The translations under genes were made by a program, and so were the position numbers. A stretch of DNA of 64,000 nucleotides from Argopecten irradians (taxonomy: Eukaryota > Mollusca > Bivalvia > Pectinida > Pectinidae), in the NCBI RefSeq assembly GCF_041381155.1, contig NC_091134.1, forward strand, positions 41,685,338-41,749,337, read 5' to 3'. Numbering within the stretch: position 1 is the stretch's first letter; every line of letters starts with the position of its first letter. The notes under the pieces were generated by a model, which worked only from the letters and a program-made list of their open reading frames with translations, did not search any database and was not told where the DNA came from. Below, piece after piece: positions 22,390 through 34,300 of this stretch.

Positions 22390-25300
22390 ATGTTGGTGAT
22401 TACAGGTAAATATATAAAATGGACCCTGATTACTTTAAATGGGGATATTTACGCAAGAGGGATTTCACTAATTTCGCGATGGTTGATTGATCAAGAATAT
22501 ATCCCGTTCGTATTATGAGTAAATGTATTAACTGTGTCGCTAAAGCTTTGAAGATGTATCTATCGCAGAAATGACATCACAGCGAAGGATTGATGCAATA
22601 AAATATCAATGTTTACAGTATATGAAAGACATTGGGAAGAAAAACCACCCAGGGATGCCATCTCTTAATATCAGTTGATAATACATCATCTGTATGTATG
22701 ATGATACATGTATTACGAAGCAAGCGGATATAATCATCAATGCAATTACCTGAAACGTCATTAACTTTCAGTTTTATATTTTGATTATGTGAATGTCTGT
22801 TTTTAATGTTTCAGTCCTTCTAGTAAGTCTGACTCTAAGTAGTGCTCAGAACAACGGGGTGTGTGAAGATGTCAATTCTCTCATCTGTCAGGATTTGTAC
22901 AAACTGAACCCAAACATGTGCGAAAACGCGTGCTACTCTGTAGCTCTTTGTCCACGCTTCTGTGGAAAATGTCGTATGTATTCGTTTTCCCTTGGTATAC
23001 AATGCTTTCATTACCATTCTTCACTCCGGCTATTAGTAGTATTAGTAGTATCCAGTAATTGTGGTATTTAACACATATATGCATCATAACTAAACTACAG
23101 TGTCAATATTCCCGTGCGGACCACCTTGGTTTCAGTAAACTGGATTCCCATTCGTGTACATGTAGGTATTGCTGTACCAAGTCTAGGCTGCATGCATTCA
23201 CTTATAATGCAGATCATGGTTATCAATAGAGTAATGTGAGTCTCTCTGTTTCAAAATGTAGAAATATATCTTAGAAGTACATAATTGATTAACAATATTA
23301 TCTGTGCTACAGCGTTGAAATGTTACCAGTGTCACGAGGTGTCCAGCCCAGACCAATGTTACACAACCGCGCAGTGTCCGTCATTTGATCACGTGAGTAC
23401 ACAAGCTCTGATCAGTATTAATTACCCATACAGCTCTTGATGTAAAATTGAGAATGCAACTATCATCAGAATTGTGTTATGGTGATATGAATTTTCTGTT
23501 GATAAAGAAAGTTTAAAAAGAGGAGATAAGACTATCATCTGCAAGCTGCAATTACATAATCAATTTACTAGTACCATAAGTTGAATGTGAAGTACTTTAA
23601 CTGTAATTGCACCTCAACGACGAATAGCTGTATTTCACGCTTCATAACTTTAGGTCATTGATTCACTGTTTTGTTTGTGTCCAGTTCTGCATTACAAGTC
23701 AAACTTTTACTGATGACTTCAGGGAAGTGTTTAAGCTGGGTTGTGCTCCTAACTTTGTAAGTACCAAAAATACATGTATACTTTAATATACTGAACTGTG
23801 AGTTCAAAATCTTGTTCAACATACTTTAAGGTTTTGGTGGCAGCTGACTGCATATTCAATTGTTTACCCAATCTTCTTTTCTTATTTTACAAATGCAGAT
23901 ATGCACATCACATTTTGGTCCAGCAATAGGTCGACGAGAAGATAACATTGACCGACGAGGTACGTTACAAGGCTCCTGTTGTGATACGGACTTATGCAAC
24001 ATCAAGTCTCGTAACGTGTCTCAGAAGTCAATACTTCCAGCCATACCTGTACTCGGCGACGACGTCGTGCCGCCTGTTTCGTTTGATGACTTTGTCATAG
24101 ATATCGATCCAACTACGCACAAAACTTCACCTATGGTTGCAACGTCGGCGCAGACAAATACTCAAGCTCCAGTTTCGACATCAGTTCCATTTGCCAAAGT
24201 TACATCAACTCCAATCACTGACATGCCTACAACTCTGACTGCAGCGCGGACAGATACTCCCACCGCAGCTACAGTAACTGATTTTGGCGTTCCTACCGCA
24301 GCTACAGACCGGACATATTATCTATCTATATCATCTGTAGCTCCAGGTTTGATAACTGATCCACCAAATGCAGCATGGACTTCAACTCCAGCTGTAACAT
24401 CAGGTCTAATAACAGAGAGGCCTACAACACCAAGTGCAGCATGGACTTCAACTCCAGCTGTAACGTCAGGTCTAATAACAGAGAGGCCTACAACTCCAAC
24501 TGCAGCATGGACTTCAAATCCAATTGAAACGTCAGGTCTAATAACAGAGAGGCCTACAACTCCAACTGCAGCATGGACTTCAACTCCAGTTGAAACGTCA
24601 GGTCTAATAACAGAGAGGCCTACAACTCCAAATGCAGCATGGACTTCAACTCCAGCTGTAACGTCAGGTCTAATAACTGAAAGGCCTACAACTCCAACTG
24701 CAGCGTGGACATCAACTTCAGCTGCCACCTCAGCTCCAGTGACTGTTGCCCCTGACTGTGATGACGTTGATGCGGATATCTGCTCTCGTCTAGATGCTGC
24801 ATCCCCGGCTATGTGCACTGTTGATTGTATTGCAAACGAGGTCTGCCCTAGGAAATGTGGCAAATGCAGTAAGTTTACTTACATAATGCGTTTAAAATGA
24901 ATAGCTTCAAAAGATGCTCAACCACCGACAGAGCATAAACGATACTCATTACTTAAACAATAACTGGTGTTTAATCCTGTGTATGTATATATATATATAT
25001 ATACATATGACTAATTAATACAAAAATAATATAAAATAAAATATGTTACTTTTGGTGCATGTGCAAATCAGTACTTCATTCCATATAGGGCCACGGGACA
25101 CAATTAATCATTTTCAATATTTTTATCTTGAAGTATAATTAGAAGTTTAAGCTTTTCAATGGTAGTAATGGTGTAAAGAAAGCAATTTTTGTACTGACGA
25201 AAAATACTAATTCGTCTGCTCCTGTTTATTATTGAGAAAATAACAATTTGACAGCGGTGGAGCATATTTAATAAAAGTTTTAATTGGGTTGAATAAACAA

Positions 25301-28300
25301 CTGATCACTTTCCTGTGAATATAACTTATAACTCATAACTATCTAATACATTTTTATCACAATAAGTTGATCTTTCAAACTTCATATGCATCAGATGAAC
25401 TATACTTTCCTAGAACCTAGAGGGCCTGTGAGAGGGCTCACCTAGTTAATTCAGCAAATGCTACAAAACACAGTTTATATGATAAACACGTGTGTGGATT
25501 AGAATCATATACATGTACAACAGTTCATGTATTTGGTAGAAACAAAATGGTCAATGTATGTACAAATGTATGTAACAACGTAAATTCCTCCGTTTCTTTT
25601 TCGGAGCATCTGCCTATATGACGGTACAACGAAGTCAGATACACTCAAGGGATTACTGGGATATTAGCTAAAACAAAACTAAAAATACTTATTAAAGGGA
25701 AAATATTACATGATCTCTTTTTCTTGTTTCTCTGCGTAAGTATCACATGGTATGTTGTATAGTGGGTTGTTACCAGTGTAGTCACGTGCCAGCCGCCGAA
25801 ACCTGTTCTCACAAAACCATCTGTGCCGCCGGAGAGGTAACATATTTCAAAACTCATTTTTATATCAACATCGAGAAAAATATAGCGATAAAATTATCCG
25901 GAATTCACTTTTGAGTATTACGCTATTAGAAGGATATATAAGGACGCAATGAGAATTCTACGTATGTAACTGTAATTTGACCTCGGATGTGACACAAGGG
26001 CATAGTTTGTGAAACTTGGGGACTATTTTCATAATTACTTGTTACCACCCTATAAAAGTGTCATCGATGCTGTGTGTTGTTATCGTTGTTTTGCAACGTC
26101 ATTTCTGATTAGCTTTTTTTTCTCACTAAACATTTCCCGAAATTATAGGGTGTTGCAAAGTGCTAAATTTGACTTACATTATGAGGATCAATGAAGATTG
26201 TTTTATCCCTTCATGCTATATTCAGAGAACACATATTCTAGTTTGGGTCCAAATCGCGAAAATTTTGGCCCGCGAAAATAGCCGGTTATATGGAAGTTAA
26301 AGTAATGTAAACATTTATAAGACTTTAACATCAAAAAACATTATAATATCGCATTGGATTATGATTATCGCAGTGAGATTAGAATTTGTGCCCGTGCATG
26401 TACATGCCCCCTGCTCATTTGTCTTATGAAGACAACATCGCATTACTTTGAATTCATATTTCCAGAGAAAAACCAAAACATTATTTAGTGCAATATGGAC
26501 AAAAAGTAAACAATTATCATGGAAATGATACAAATACTATGTATGTGATATTTAAATGACTGTTGTATTATTTTAAACTGTTTTAGCAATGTTTTACTGT
26601 TGAGACAATATCAGCTACTTTAGAAAGGGGATTCAGGATGGGATGCTTAAACGAAAAGGTAAGGAGTTTTTCTATTTAGGCATAAAGCATGAATATTATA
26701 CAATACGTTTTCCTGATTTTCCAGTCTTGATAACCAATAACTGTATATACATTCTAAAACTTCTTTTATATTCAGGCAATTTCTTTTTAAACGATATCTA
26801 CCATATGACAATTATTTTTTATTATCTAAATGTATTTGAAGTCGAATCTTAGCGCAAATGCGAAATGATAAATTATGATTTATTCCCAAAAATACTCATT
26901 TACAAAGTTAAGTTCTGTACATGAATTAGCGCTTCACAGGCAGCACGAAAAGCGCTAAAATAAGTATATTTACAGTATCCGTAAATGATAAGAGGGATGA
27001 GCAATAAGCAGGGTTCATTTCCTTAATACCCAAGGCCCGACTAATCAAAAGGTTATTACCTTATTGAATGAGTGGGCCCAGCCATCCAACTATATAAATC
27101 ACAAGATCTTTATTGCGCTTGCCCAAACCTTGTTATAGCTTTGTTCATCCTTCGGTGAAGCAGCTCCAAACATCTTCGGAAAGCGTCAAGCATTCGAACT
27201 TTCACTTCGTGGTGGTTGTTGTAAAGGTGATTACTGTAACCACCACGCTCTACTACCGACAACCACTATGGCACCAACGACTACCACAACCCCAACAATA
27301 ACAACACCACCACCACCAACAACAACAACTCAGCAACCGACAACACATAACCCTGACTACAGTATGTAAATTAATAAAATGTATTTTCAAGCAATCGCTA
27401 TTTTTTGTCGACGTAAGTGTGACAATATTTCAAAATTTTCGTAGTATATCTTTGCATAAGTAATTAGTGTTTTTAGTAATCTGGGGTATTTTCTTCTCTT
27501 TCATCACAATGTGTATTTTTTCAGACTGCCCAAGTCGCCACACCAAATGTCCGACTGGATGGATCCCTTACCATTCATCATGCTATGCTTTGTCAGTGAC
27601 GCCGAAGAGCTGGGCGGACGCCAAGGTAGAAACATTTCAAGTCAAGAAGTCAGTGAACTATTGTGAATCAAACACATGCAAACTAAAGCATTGCCTTCCA
27701 TATTGGTGAAATGCTAAGAATCATTGTTGACAGAATTGACAAAACCAGTATTTTCTTAAAAATGACCAAACATCATTCATTAATATCAGAAAAGCAATAT
27801 ATGTACCACTTATCCCATAAATTTTGAAAATCGAAATATTCTGTTGTCACAATTTTGACGCTTCATACGAAACATTTGATTACTACTTAATATCTTGAAG
27901 CATAAAAGAAATAATGTTGCTCTTTCTAAAACTGACATGTCGTACGTACTATTTTGCCACATTGTTATTTTTTACCATTTTCTATCATTCGAAAGACTTT
28001 AACGTCATTAAAATGTGAAATTGAAAAACAAAATTATAAATCCATATGTACAGCAGAAATATATAATGGATATAAAAAAAATGTCGCACTGGCAGTTTAA
28101 GTGAACATTTTGTAGCAACTAAACTATTCTCTGCAACGCATCAGAAGCATTCATTTATAAAATGATCACGAAATATCCTGAGGTTGAACATTGTAACAAA
28201 ATTTGTTAGTTTCAAAACCCGAATCCTACATTATTACTGATATAGAAAATATAGTATATTAATTTATTTTAATCTATTAATCAAACATGTCCATGGGAAA

Positions 28301-29140
28301 ACCTTTTTAAGAAACCTACATACAAAATTCGCGACGGACATTTTGTTTGATTGCATAATTATCTTGAGTATTGGACACATATTTTCCTTATAAGTTATTG
28401 TATACATATGTTTATATCATGATGGTTAAAAGCAATCACTGATATCGGTTTTCACTCCACATACAGGCTACATGTGAACGTCTATGCAGTAACCTAGCGG
28501 ATTTTAGTTCTAGCGCTGACTTACTTAGTGTCATTGCGGATGTCGGAAAGAAAGTGAACGCCCAGGTTGGAAGACTAAGTACGTATATTACCTAAATACT
28601 TTTTGTTTTTATTAACTCTTGTTTACACGCTAGACTCTTGACAATTTTTTTATTGAAACTCATTAAAATCTCTAATCTTTCTTTGTTTTTTTTCTGATGC
28701 ATCTCTATTGGTGCAAATAATTTGAATGTTAATTTTATCTTGGTATGATCATCTCCAATCGGAAATGATTTAGCAAACCACTATTATTTTCTCCCCGAAT
28801 ACTAGGGTATTTCTTCACGGTGTTTCGCGAACTTTAATTAAGACCAGTAAGCGATATGAATATGTATTGCTTTAACTTTAAATCACATTAATTTATAGGA
28901 AGTACAATAGCATGGGTAGATGGTCAGGTGACAAACTATCATTGGGTCCTGGGAAATGGACAGGGAGTGGATAGTAGTCTCACGCATAACTTACGCAGGT
29001 CCGACAACTCCGAGTGTGGCTCAATAAATATTGGAACCTGGACACTGAGTCAACATACGGCGATTAGTCAGTACTTGGAACCATTGGACTGTCACACCCA
29101 ACACATGCCATTATGTGAAATAGAACATGTTTATTCGTGA
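22390..29140 (+). CDS. Gene C: secreted ShK-LU-mucin-ShK-LU-CTLD protein, 706 aa
   Basis: Eleven exons: 22390-22405, 22815-22973, 23313-23392, 23685-23756, 23899-24868, 25763-25836, 26587-26658, 27139-27361, 27525-27625, 28467-28578, 28899-29140. The total is 2121 nt with no phase conflict. Approximate residues: signal peptide 1-16 (ends SSA-QN); ShK-like 1 at 21-58; LU 1 at 58-143 with ten cysteines and final CN; Thr/Pro linker 144-395 with 22-residue repeats; ShK-like 2 at 396-432; LU 2 at 433-515; Thr/Pro tail 516-555; CTLD 556-706 ending in LCEIE. The CTLD has the CP-x-GW, SCY, SW..AK and WVDG landmarks but no EPN/QPD or WND sugar-binding motif. No membrane segment or GPI signal follows, so it should be secreted. 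The role is unknown; binding of proteins or microbial surfaces is a guess. An in-frame ATG at 22793 could start inside intron 1, but the exon-1 start is preferred because D has the same arrangement. Confidence 0.85.
24346..24740 (+). repeat. 66-bp (22-residue) coding tandem repeat in gene C exon 5
   Basis: About five full units and partial ends of a repeat with the core SGLITERPTTP-x-AAWTS-x-P. It is rich in Thr, Ser and Pro, as in O-glycosylated mucin stalks. B and D have a linker here but not this repeat, so it expanded in C. Units are nearly identical in DNA, which suggests recent or continuing length change. Confidence 0.9.
24908..25271 (-). mobile_element. AGATGCTCC-family MITE, copy 2, in gene C intron 5
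   Basis: Inverted relative to the copy at 19200. It begins aaaagatgctcaaccaccga and ends gcggtggagcatatttaa. The interior includes the complement of gattgcgcatgcaccaaa and of the atggtaatgg/tgtaaag segment. Diverged, with no coding capacity. Confidence 0.7.
26845..26975. mobile_element. AT-rich MITE-like repeat in gene C intron 7
   Basis: Contains ttagcgcaaatgcgaaatg at the left and gcgctaaaataagta at the right as imperfect inverted ends, with tacatgaattagcgcttcac inside. The same words occur in inverted order in D intron 6 at about 34780-34920, so this is a dispersed element and not shared intron ancestry. Confidence 0.45.
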
Positions 29141-29147
29141 GACTTTA

Positions 29148-29153
29148 AATAAA
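29148..29153 (+). promoter_or_regulatory. Poly(A) signal of gene C
   Basis: AATAAA seven bases after the stop codon of gene C. Confidence 0.6.
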
Positions 29154-30023
29154 TTTACATTTCCGCACACGTAGTATTGAGTGAACATTGTTTGTTTAGA
29201 ACGTAAGATAATTTAGTATATAGTTCAAGAAAAATATGTAACATCAATGGTTTTTTTTTATTTTTTTGTTTTTTTTATGTAAAACGTGTTTATGAAAACA
29301 TGCTTATTTAGTTTCAAGACGGCGTTTTTTTAACTTGTCTTCACATATTCTGTTAACAACACAAAGTGTTCCAAAGACTAGAGTCTTCCCTGTGTATCAC
29401 TTGTATTTTAATTACATGTACGTCAACAAAAGAAAAATAAACTCTCATCCACTCGGTTGCATAAAACATGACACTTGCAATTTTAGAAAATAAATCTGAT
29501 CATAGGTATATCATTAATTACGCAGTAACGCTGAAATAAAAAAGGGGAAAACATAAACATAAAATCTAGTTTCTTTTTTACACTGTTTCTACTAACATAG
29601 TGTTTGACTAAACCAAACACAGCAACAAACATCTAGAATTGACAGCTTTGTGTGAAGTACATAATGTAAAACCAATCGTCAGTCTTCGGCTGTAGAAAGA
29701 GCGTGAGGTTAAGACGATGACTAATTGGGTTGCTTTTTGAAAAGAAAGTTTTGTTTAGGATGGACCTGTCTTGTCCGTCGATATTTAGAACAGAAAATAC
29801 CACTTTTATACTCATATCTCAGAAAAAGGGGAGCATTATGTATTCATGTTCAACATGACACCCAAAGGAAGGGTTGAAATACTGTTTTTTGTTTGTAATT
29901 AAAAATAAGAACAATGACAAATGTGAACGTTTTGGAATTGTATGTACAATAATTATCTATTAGAATAAGATGTGTTCAGTTTCTAAATAATTACTAGTTT
30001 TTTTCAACTATTCGGTATTCTGC

Positions 30024-30178
30024 TTTTGCATATTATAGAGTTATCTGTCCGTGCGGATAGGTTTTGATTGTGCTGTCATGTGTTAATGAGCGTAACATCA
30101 TCCTTTCAGAGAATACAAAATAACGACGTGACAAAGGATACCTATCCGCAAAGGCAGATAACTCCGTAATATGCAAAT
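30024..30178. mobile_element. MITE with GAGTTATCTG ends, copy 2
   Basis: The best-preserved copy. The inverted ends are tgcatattatagagttatct at the left and gataactccgtaatatgca at the right, with a second inverted word (ggataggt/acctatcc) just inside. It has no coding capacity. Confidence 0.8.
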
Positions 30179-30421
30179 ACAGATTATGCCAGTATATATA
30201 TCACCTATAGATTACAGTAATTCTGCTTTACGTTAGTATTGCATTCAATTTGGAATTAAATGCAACGCATCTTTTATCGGGATACAACATTTTTTCACTT
30301 AAATTTGTTTTTAAAGGTAAATAGGACACCCAATCTTTGAAAGGACAGCCTCTAGACAAATAAAAAGCTGCCTATTCTTGTTTTGGAATTGATAAACTAT
30401 ACATTGTTTGATGATGTAGAA

Positions 30422-30611
30422 GTTGGGTTGTTTAGTTTTACGTCCTATCAGCAGTCAGGGTCACTAGGATGTACCAGGACTGATGGTGGATGAAAACATG
30501 AGTACCCTGAGATAATTTACCGACCAGCGGTCAGTACCAAATGGGATTTGAACTCTGAAACCAGGGTAGTAATATGTAAGTGCATTTTAACCACTCGGCC
30601 AGCGCGGTCCC
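30422..30611 (-). mobile_element. SINE, diverged full-length copy, inverted
   Basis: Read on the minus strand, it starts with a tRNA-like head (gaccgcgctggccgagtggt) and ends in a tail related to that of the other SINEs (gacgtaaaactaaacaacc). The body is diverged, so this is an older copy or a sister subfamily. Confidence 0.7.
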
Positions 30612-31336
30612 ATGTGGTGTAGTACTTAAAAAGTGAAATGAGATATCAATCTGTTGGATTACAAACCTCCATTGCGCTCTATGTTATAAAAACGATATGA
30701 CCAAACCCATCTCTAATTCGATGAAAACCAAAGGTCAAAATTCTTGTTCTGTTGACTTTTACGCTTTTTGTTTTAAACTTAAACTCATAATGTGTATCAG
30801 GCAGAATCGCCTACAATTAACATTTCACAAACCTATCAAATTGCTATTGTCTTAGTTAGCTTGTGACAACAGGACTAAAATAAAAAATCATAATGCAATT
30901 AAGATTAAATTATGATATATTTAAAATGAGCCATTTGAGCAATTCTACACATAAGATGTTTTCACCGTTGACACAGGTTCGGTCTGCTTATAATGTCTGT
31001 AGCTAATTTTGCAATTTACAATGGCGGCGAGATAAACCACAGAAGAAAGGTGCGAACAGGTCAAGGTGATACTAACTACTCAAATTGGCATAAGTGCCGG
31101 CTTTACAGATTATCAATGCAACTTTCAATGCACTTTCATAATATTGTCACTTTGATTACGGAATTAGAAGAATACAGTGACAATATAATATAAATATAGG
31201 CAAATAAAGATGTAAATATAAAGTTTTTTTATAAGATGATTGCGATGCAATTATATATGCATGCCTCTGAATTCGCTATCAGACATCATGATATAACACG
31301 GCCTTTCCACAATCTCCTAATCGTGTCACTCCTGAT

Positions 31337-31356
31337 AGATAAGCACGTACTTCAGC
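31337..31356 (+). promoter_or_regulatory. Conserved 5' element of gene D (GATA-type word)
   Basis: agataagca placed exactly 11 bases before the ATG at 31357, identical in sequence and spacing to gene C. Possible GATA-factor site or 5' UTR element. Confidence 0.4.
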
Positions 31357-34300
31357 ATGTTGAGGTTTTCAGGTAAATATAGCATTCAGTCAAACCTAAC
31401 TTTTCGACAATTATATTTAAAAAAATGTCAATATGTCTATATGTATCAATAATTGATAACCATGTAAAGATATTAATGATAATTAATTTCAAGTTAAGTG
31501 ATTTGATGTTTTTATTTCGACTTCCCACCATACGACATTCCGTTCCGTGTTTCAGTGTTTATTGTGTGTTTGGCCCTTGGCAGTGCTCAGACAGACGGAG
31601 TATGTGAAGATGTTAATTCCCCGATATGTCGGGACATACACAATCTCAATCCAAATATGTGCGACAATACATGCTACTCTGTAGCCCTCTGTCCACGCTT
31701 CTGCGGAAAATGCCGTATGTAGTCTATTTACAGTTGTTTGATATACAATCGTTAACATCTATGGTATTAACAGAAGTATTGTGCATAGTAACATAATATG
31801 TGTTAAATGTTTTTGTGGCGAGTTCCTATCCCATTGGAACACTCGTCATGCACTGACCGTATGCCGGAATCTTCGATGTTTGATGTTCAAAAAAGGAAAA
31901 TTGGAAAATTGATGTGATAAAATTAGACTTTAATGCAATGTATTCGGCATGTTCACTTGTGATAACACTATCGTAATTTTCCTGATTCATTCATTCATTG
32001 TTACAGCTTTAAAATGTTACCAGTGTCACGAGGTGTCCAGCCCAGACCAGTGTACCACAGCTACCCAATGTCCATCGCTTGATCACGTGCGTGCATCTAG
32101 TATGACAAGTACCTTTGTTATATGACTTTGATTCGCCCAGACAGGTATTGACAAAATACAATGTCAACCTGAGACCGATGAACACCTGTTCAGAGGTTGA
32201 CCTAGCAAATCCGGTAATCTGACAAGGAATTCCCGGTCTCTTCTACATTTTTGACCAATCAAAATATAGCATTGCCGATCATCGAGCAATAGCCATAATA
32301 TAAGCAAACATGGCAAACAACATTGCCGGGTAGGATTAGGAAAAACATTTGACACATGTGAAGAAGCCTATCAGAAGTGCCAAAAGTACCTACTGAGGAT
32401 ACATGGATGAAGATTTTCTTGAATTTTTGTTTAAATCATAGTCGTTAAATGTTTCCTTCAAACTGGTTTTTTAAAGAGGCATCATTTCATACAACTCAAA
32501 ATGACTTTTTGTAGGTTAATACGAGGAATTGTTAAACCTTTGAATTTCACGTTTCAAAGGTTTAACAATTCCTCGCATTAACCTACAAAAAGCCAATTTG
32601 TGTATAGTTTCTCTTATACATCTGATATTTCGGCGGTGGTCCAGGGGTTAAGATATCCTGACATATTTCCACAAGCCTATGTTCGATAGAAAATTCGAAC
32701 TTGATGTGCCACCTTTTGAATTATATTCAACAAGACCTAAAATGCACATTTTACTAATGAGAGTATGTTAGAGTAACGTACTGTACCCAATTATGATCAA
32801 TGGATATATGTTAAATTAGGCTTCTATGTGAATGACTGTTTGCTTAGGGAGGCTATATTTTATATTTGTATTGTAATAGTAGAACTCTTTCACTTTTATA
32901 GTTTTATATCACAAAAACATATCGCCAAAGACACTTAAAAATATATTACACCAATGCTATTACAATACCTATTTTACAAAACCTGTGAATAGTGCCCTTG
33001 TAACCACAGAACCAAAAATTTCGGCAAATCTCCAGCATTGCTGTTGATTAATTTAATCTAGCGATGGTGTTATAAATACATGTTTGGACCAAGCAGAAGC
33101 TGAATAAATTAAAGTTACGGATTAAAACAATATAATGACTGTCTTTATATATTTTATTGGCTGGCCAGTCCTGCATCACAACCCAGACTTTCACGGATGA
33201 CTTCAAGGAAGTATTCAAACTCGGCTGCGCCCCAAGTTCGGTAAGTGGCGAAGCGTTTCATGCAAAGAGTTCTCCTTAGTTTGCTGATTGTAAAACAAGT
33301 TGAACGAATTTCGTGAATATATATTTTCCGTTCTCTACTTCATCGACATCTATATGCTCTATAAGTTTACATCATGACAACCTGTTTAGTTGCCAATTTT
33401 ATGTTCTTACAATCTATGCAGATATGTACATCCCATTTCGGTACAGCCATAGGTCGGAGAGGAGAGGATAATGCCAGGCGGGGTACATTAGAAGGTTTAT
33501 GTTGTGATTCCGACTTATGTAACGTTAAGTCGCATAACGCAACGGCTGTTGACAATGCTGATCCCTTGTTTCAAACAACAATACCGACCACAGTTCCAGT
33601 AACTGATGTCCCTACAACTGTGTCTGCAGCTGTTGTTCCAGTTATGACGTCAGCACCTGTTACGACACCTGTGTGTGATGACGTTGATGCGGATATCTGT
33701 TTGCGTTTAGCGCTCGAGTTTCCGGCCATGTGCACAATCGATTGTATTGCAAATGAAGTTTGTCCCAGGATATGTGGCAAATGCAGTAAGGCTTTTACAA
33801 TCAGTTTAAGATTTAGCCAATAGAAAATGAACAACTAATTTTGAATCACGACTAAACGGATTACTTGATTTATTACTCTTCCCGTTAAAACAAACAAACT
33901 GGAATCTATGCGTCCGTTTGTGATGAACATTATCCGTAAAGAATATCAACACTTATATAATTATAATTATAGCAATCTCATTATTATGTATTTCCACTTT
34001 AAAATGATTAAGACTAACATTGTCATTTTCTAATTATAAAAAAATAATGATAATGTATCGGAAGTAATTTCCAGTTGTGTTAATATTTTAAATAACTGGA
34101 AAACAATATCATGGTATTACAATATTGCATTATTAAAACACGAGCGCAATTTGATCTTTTTTGATTGTGCCTTTGTTGATATGTTATATGTTACATTTCA
34201 CAGTGGGTTGTTACCAGTGTAGTCACGTGCCGGCCGCCGAAACCTGTTCTGACAAAACCGTCTGTGCAGCAGGAGAGGTAACCATTTTTTGGAAATTGTT

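Larger units (their letters stand above)
29154..31336. other. Spacer between genes C and D
   Basis: No gene recognised. Contains a MITE (30024-30178), an inverted SINE (30422-30611) and the presumed upstream region of gene D, including a TATA-like aattatatatgc at about 31249. Confidence 0.4.

Noticed and set aside
22793-23071. Gene C starting at 22793 and ending at 23071 as a small ShK protein
   Set aside because: The frame runs through a gtatgt donor that B and D also use, and downstream exons join in phase. Kept only as a possible alternative start.
24318-24863. Minus-strand 181-codon ORF
   Set aside because: It is the antisense shadow of the mucin repeats of gene C exon 5; the plus strand has matching splice sites, phases and paralogues.
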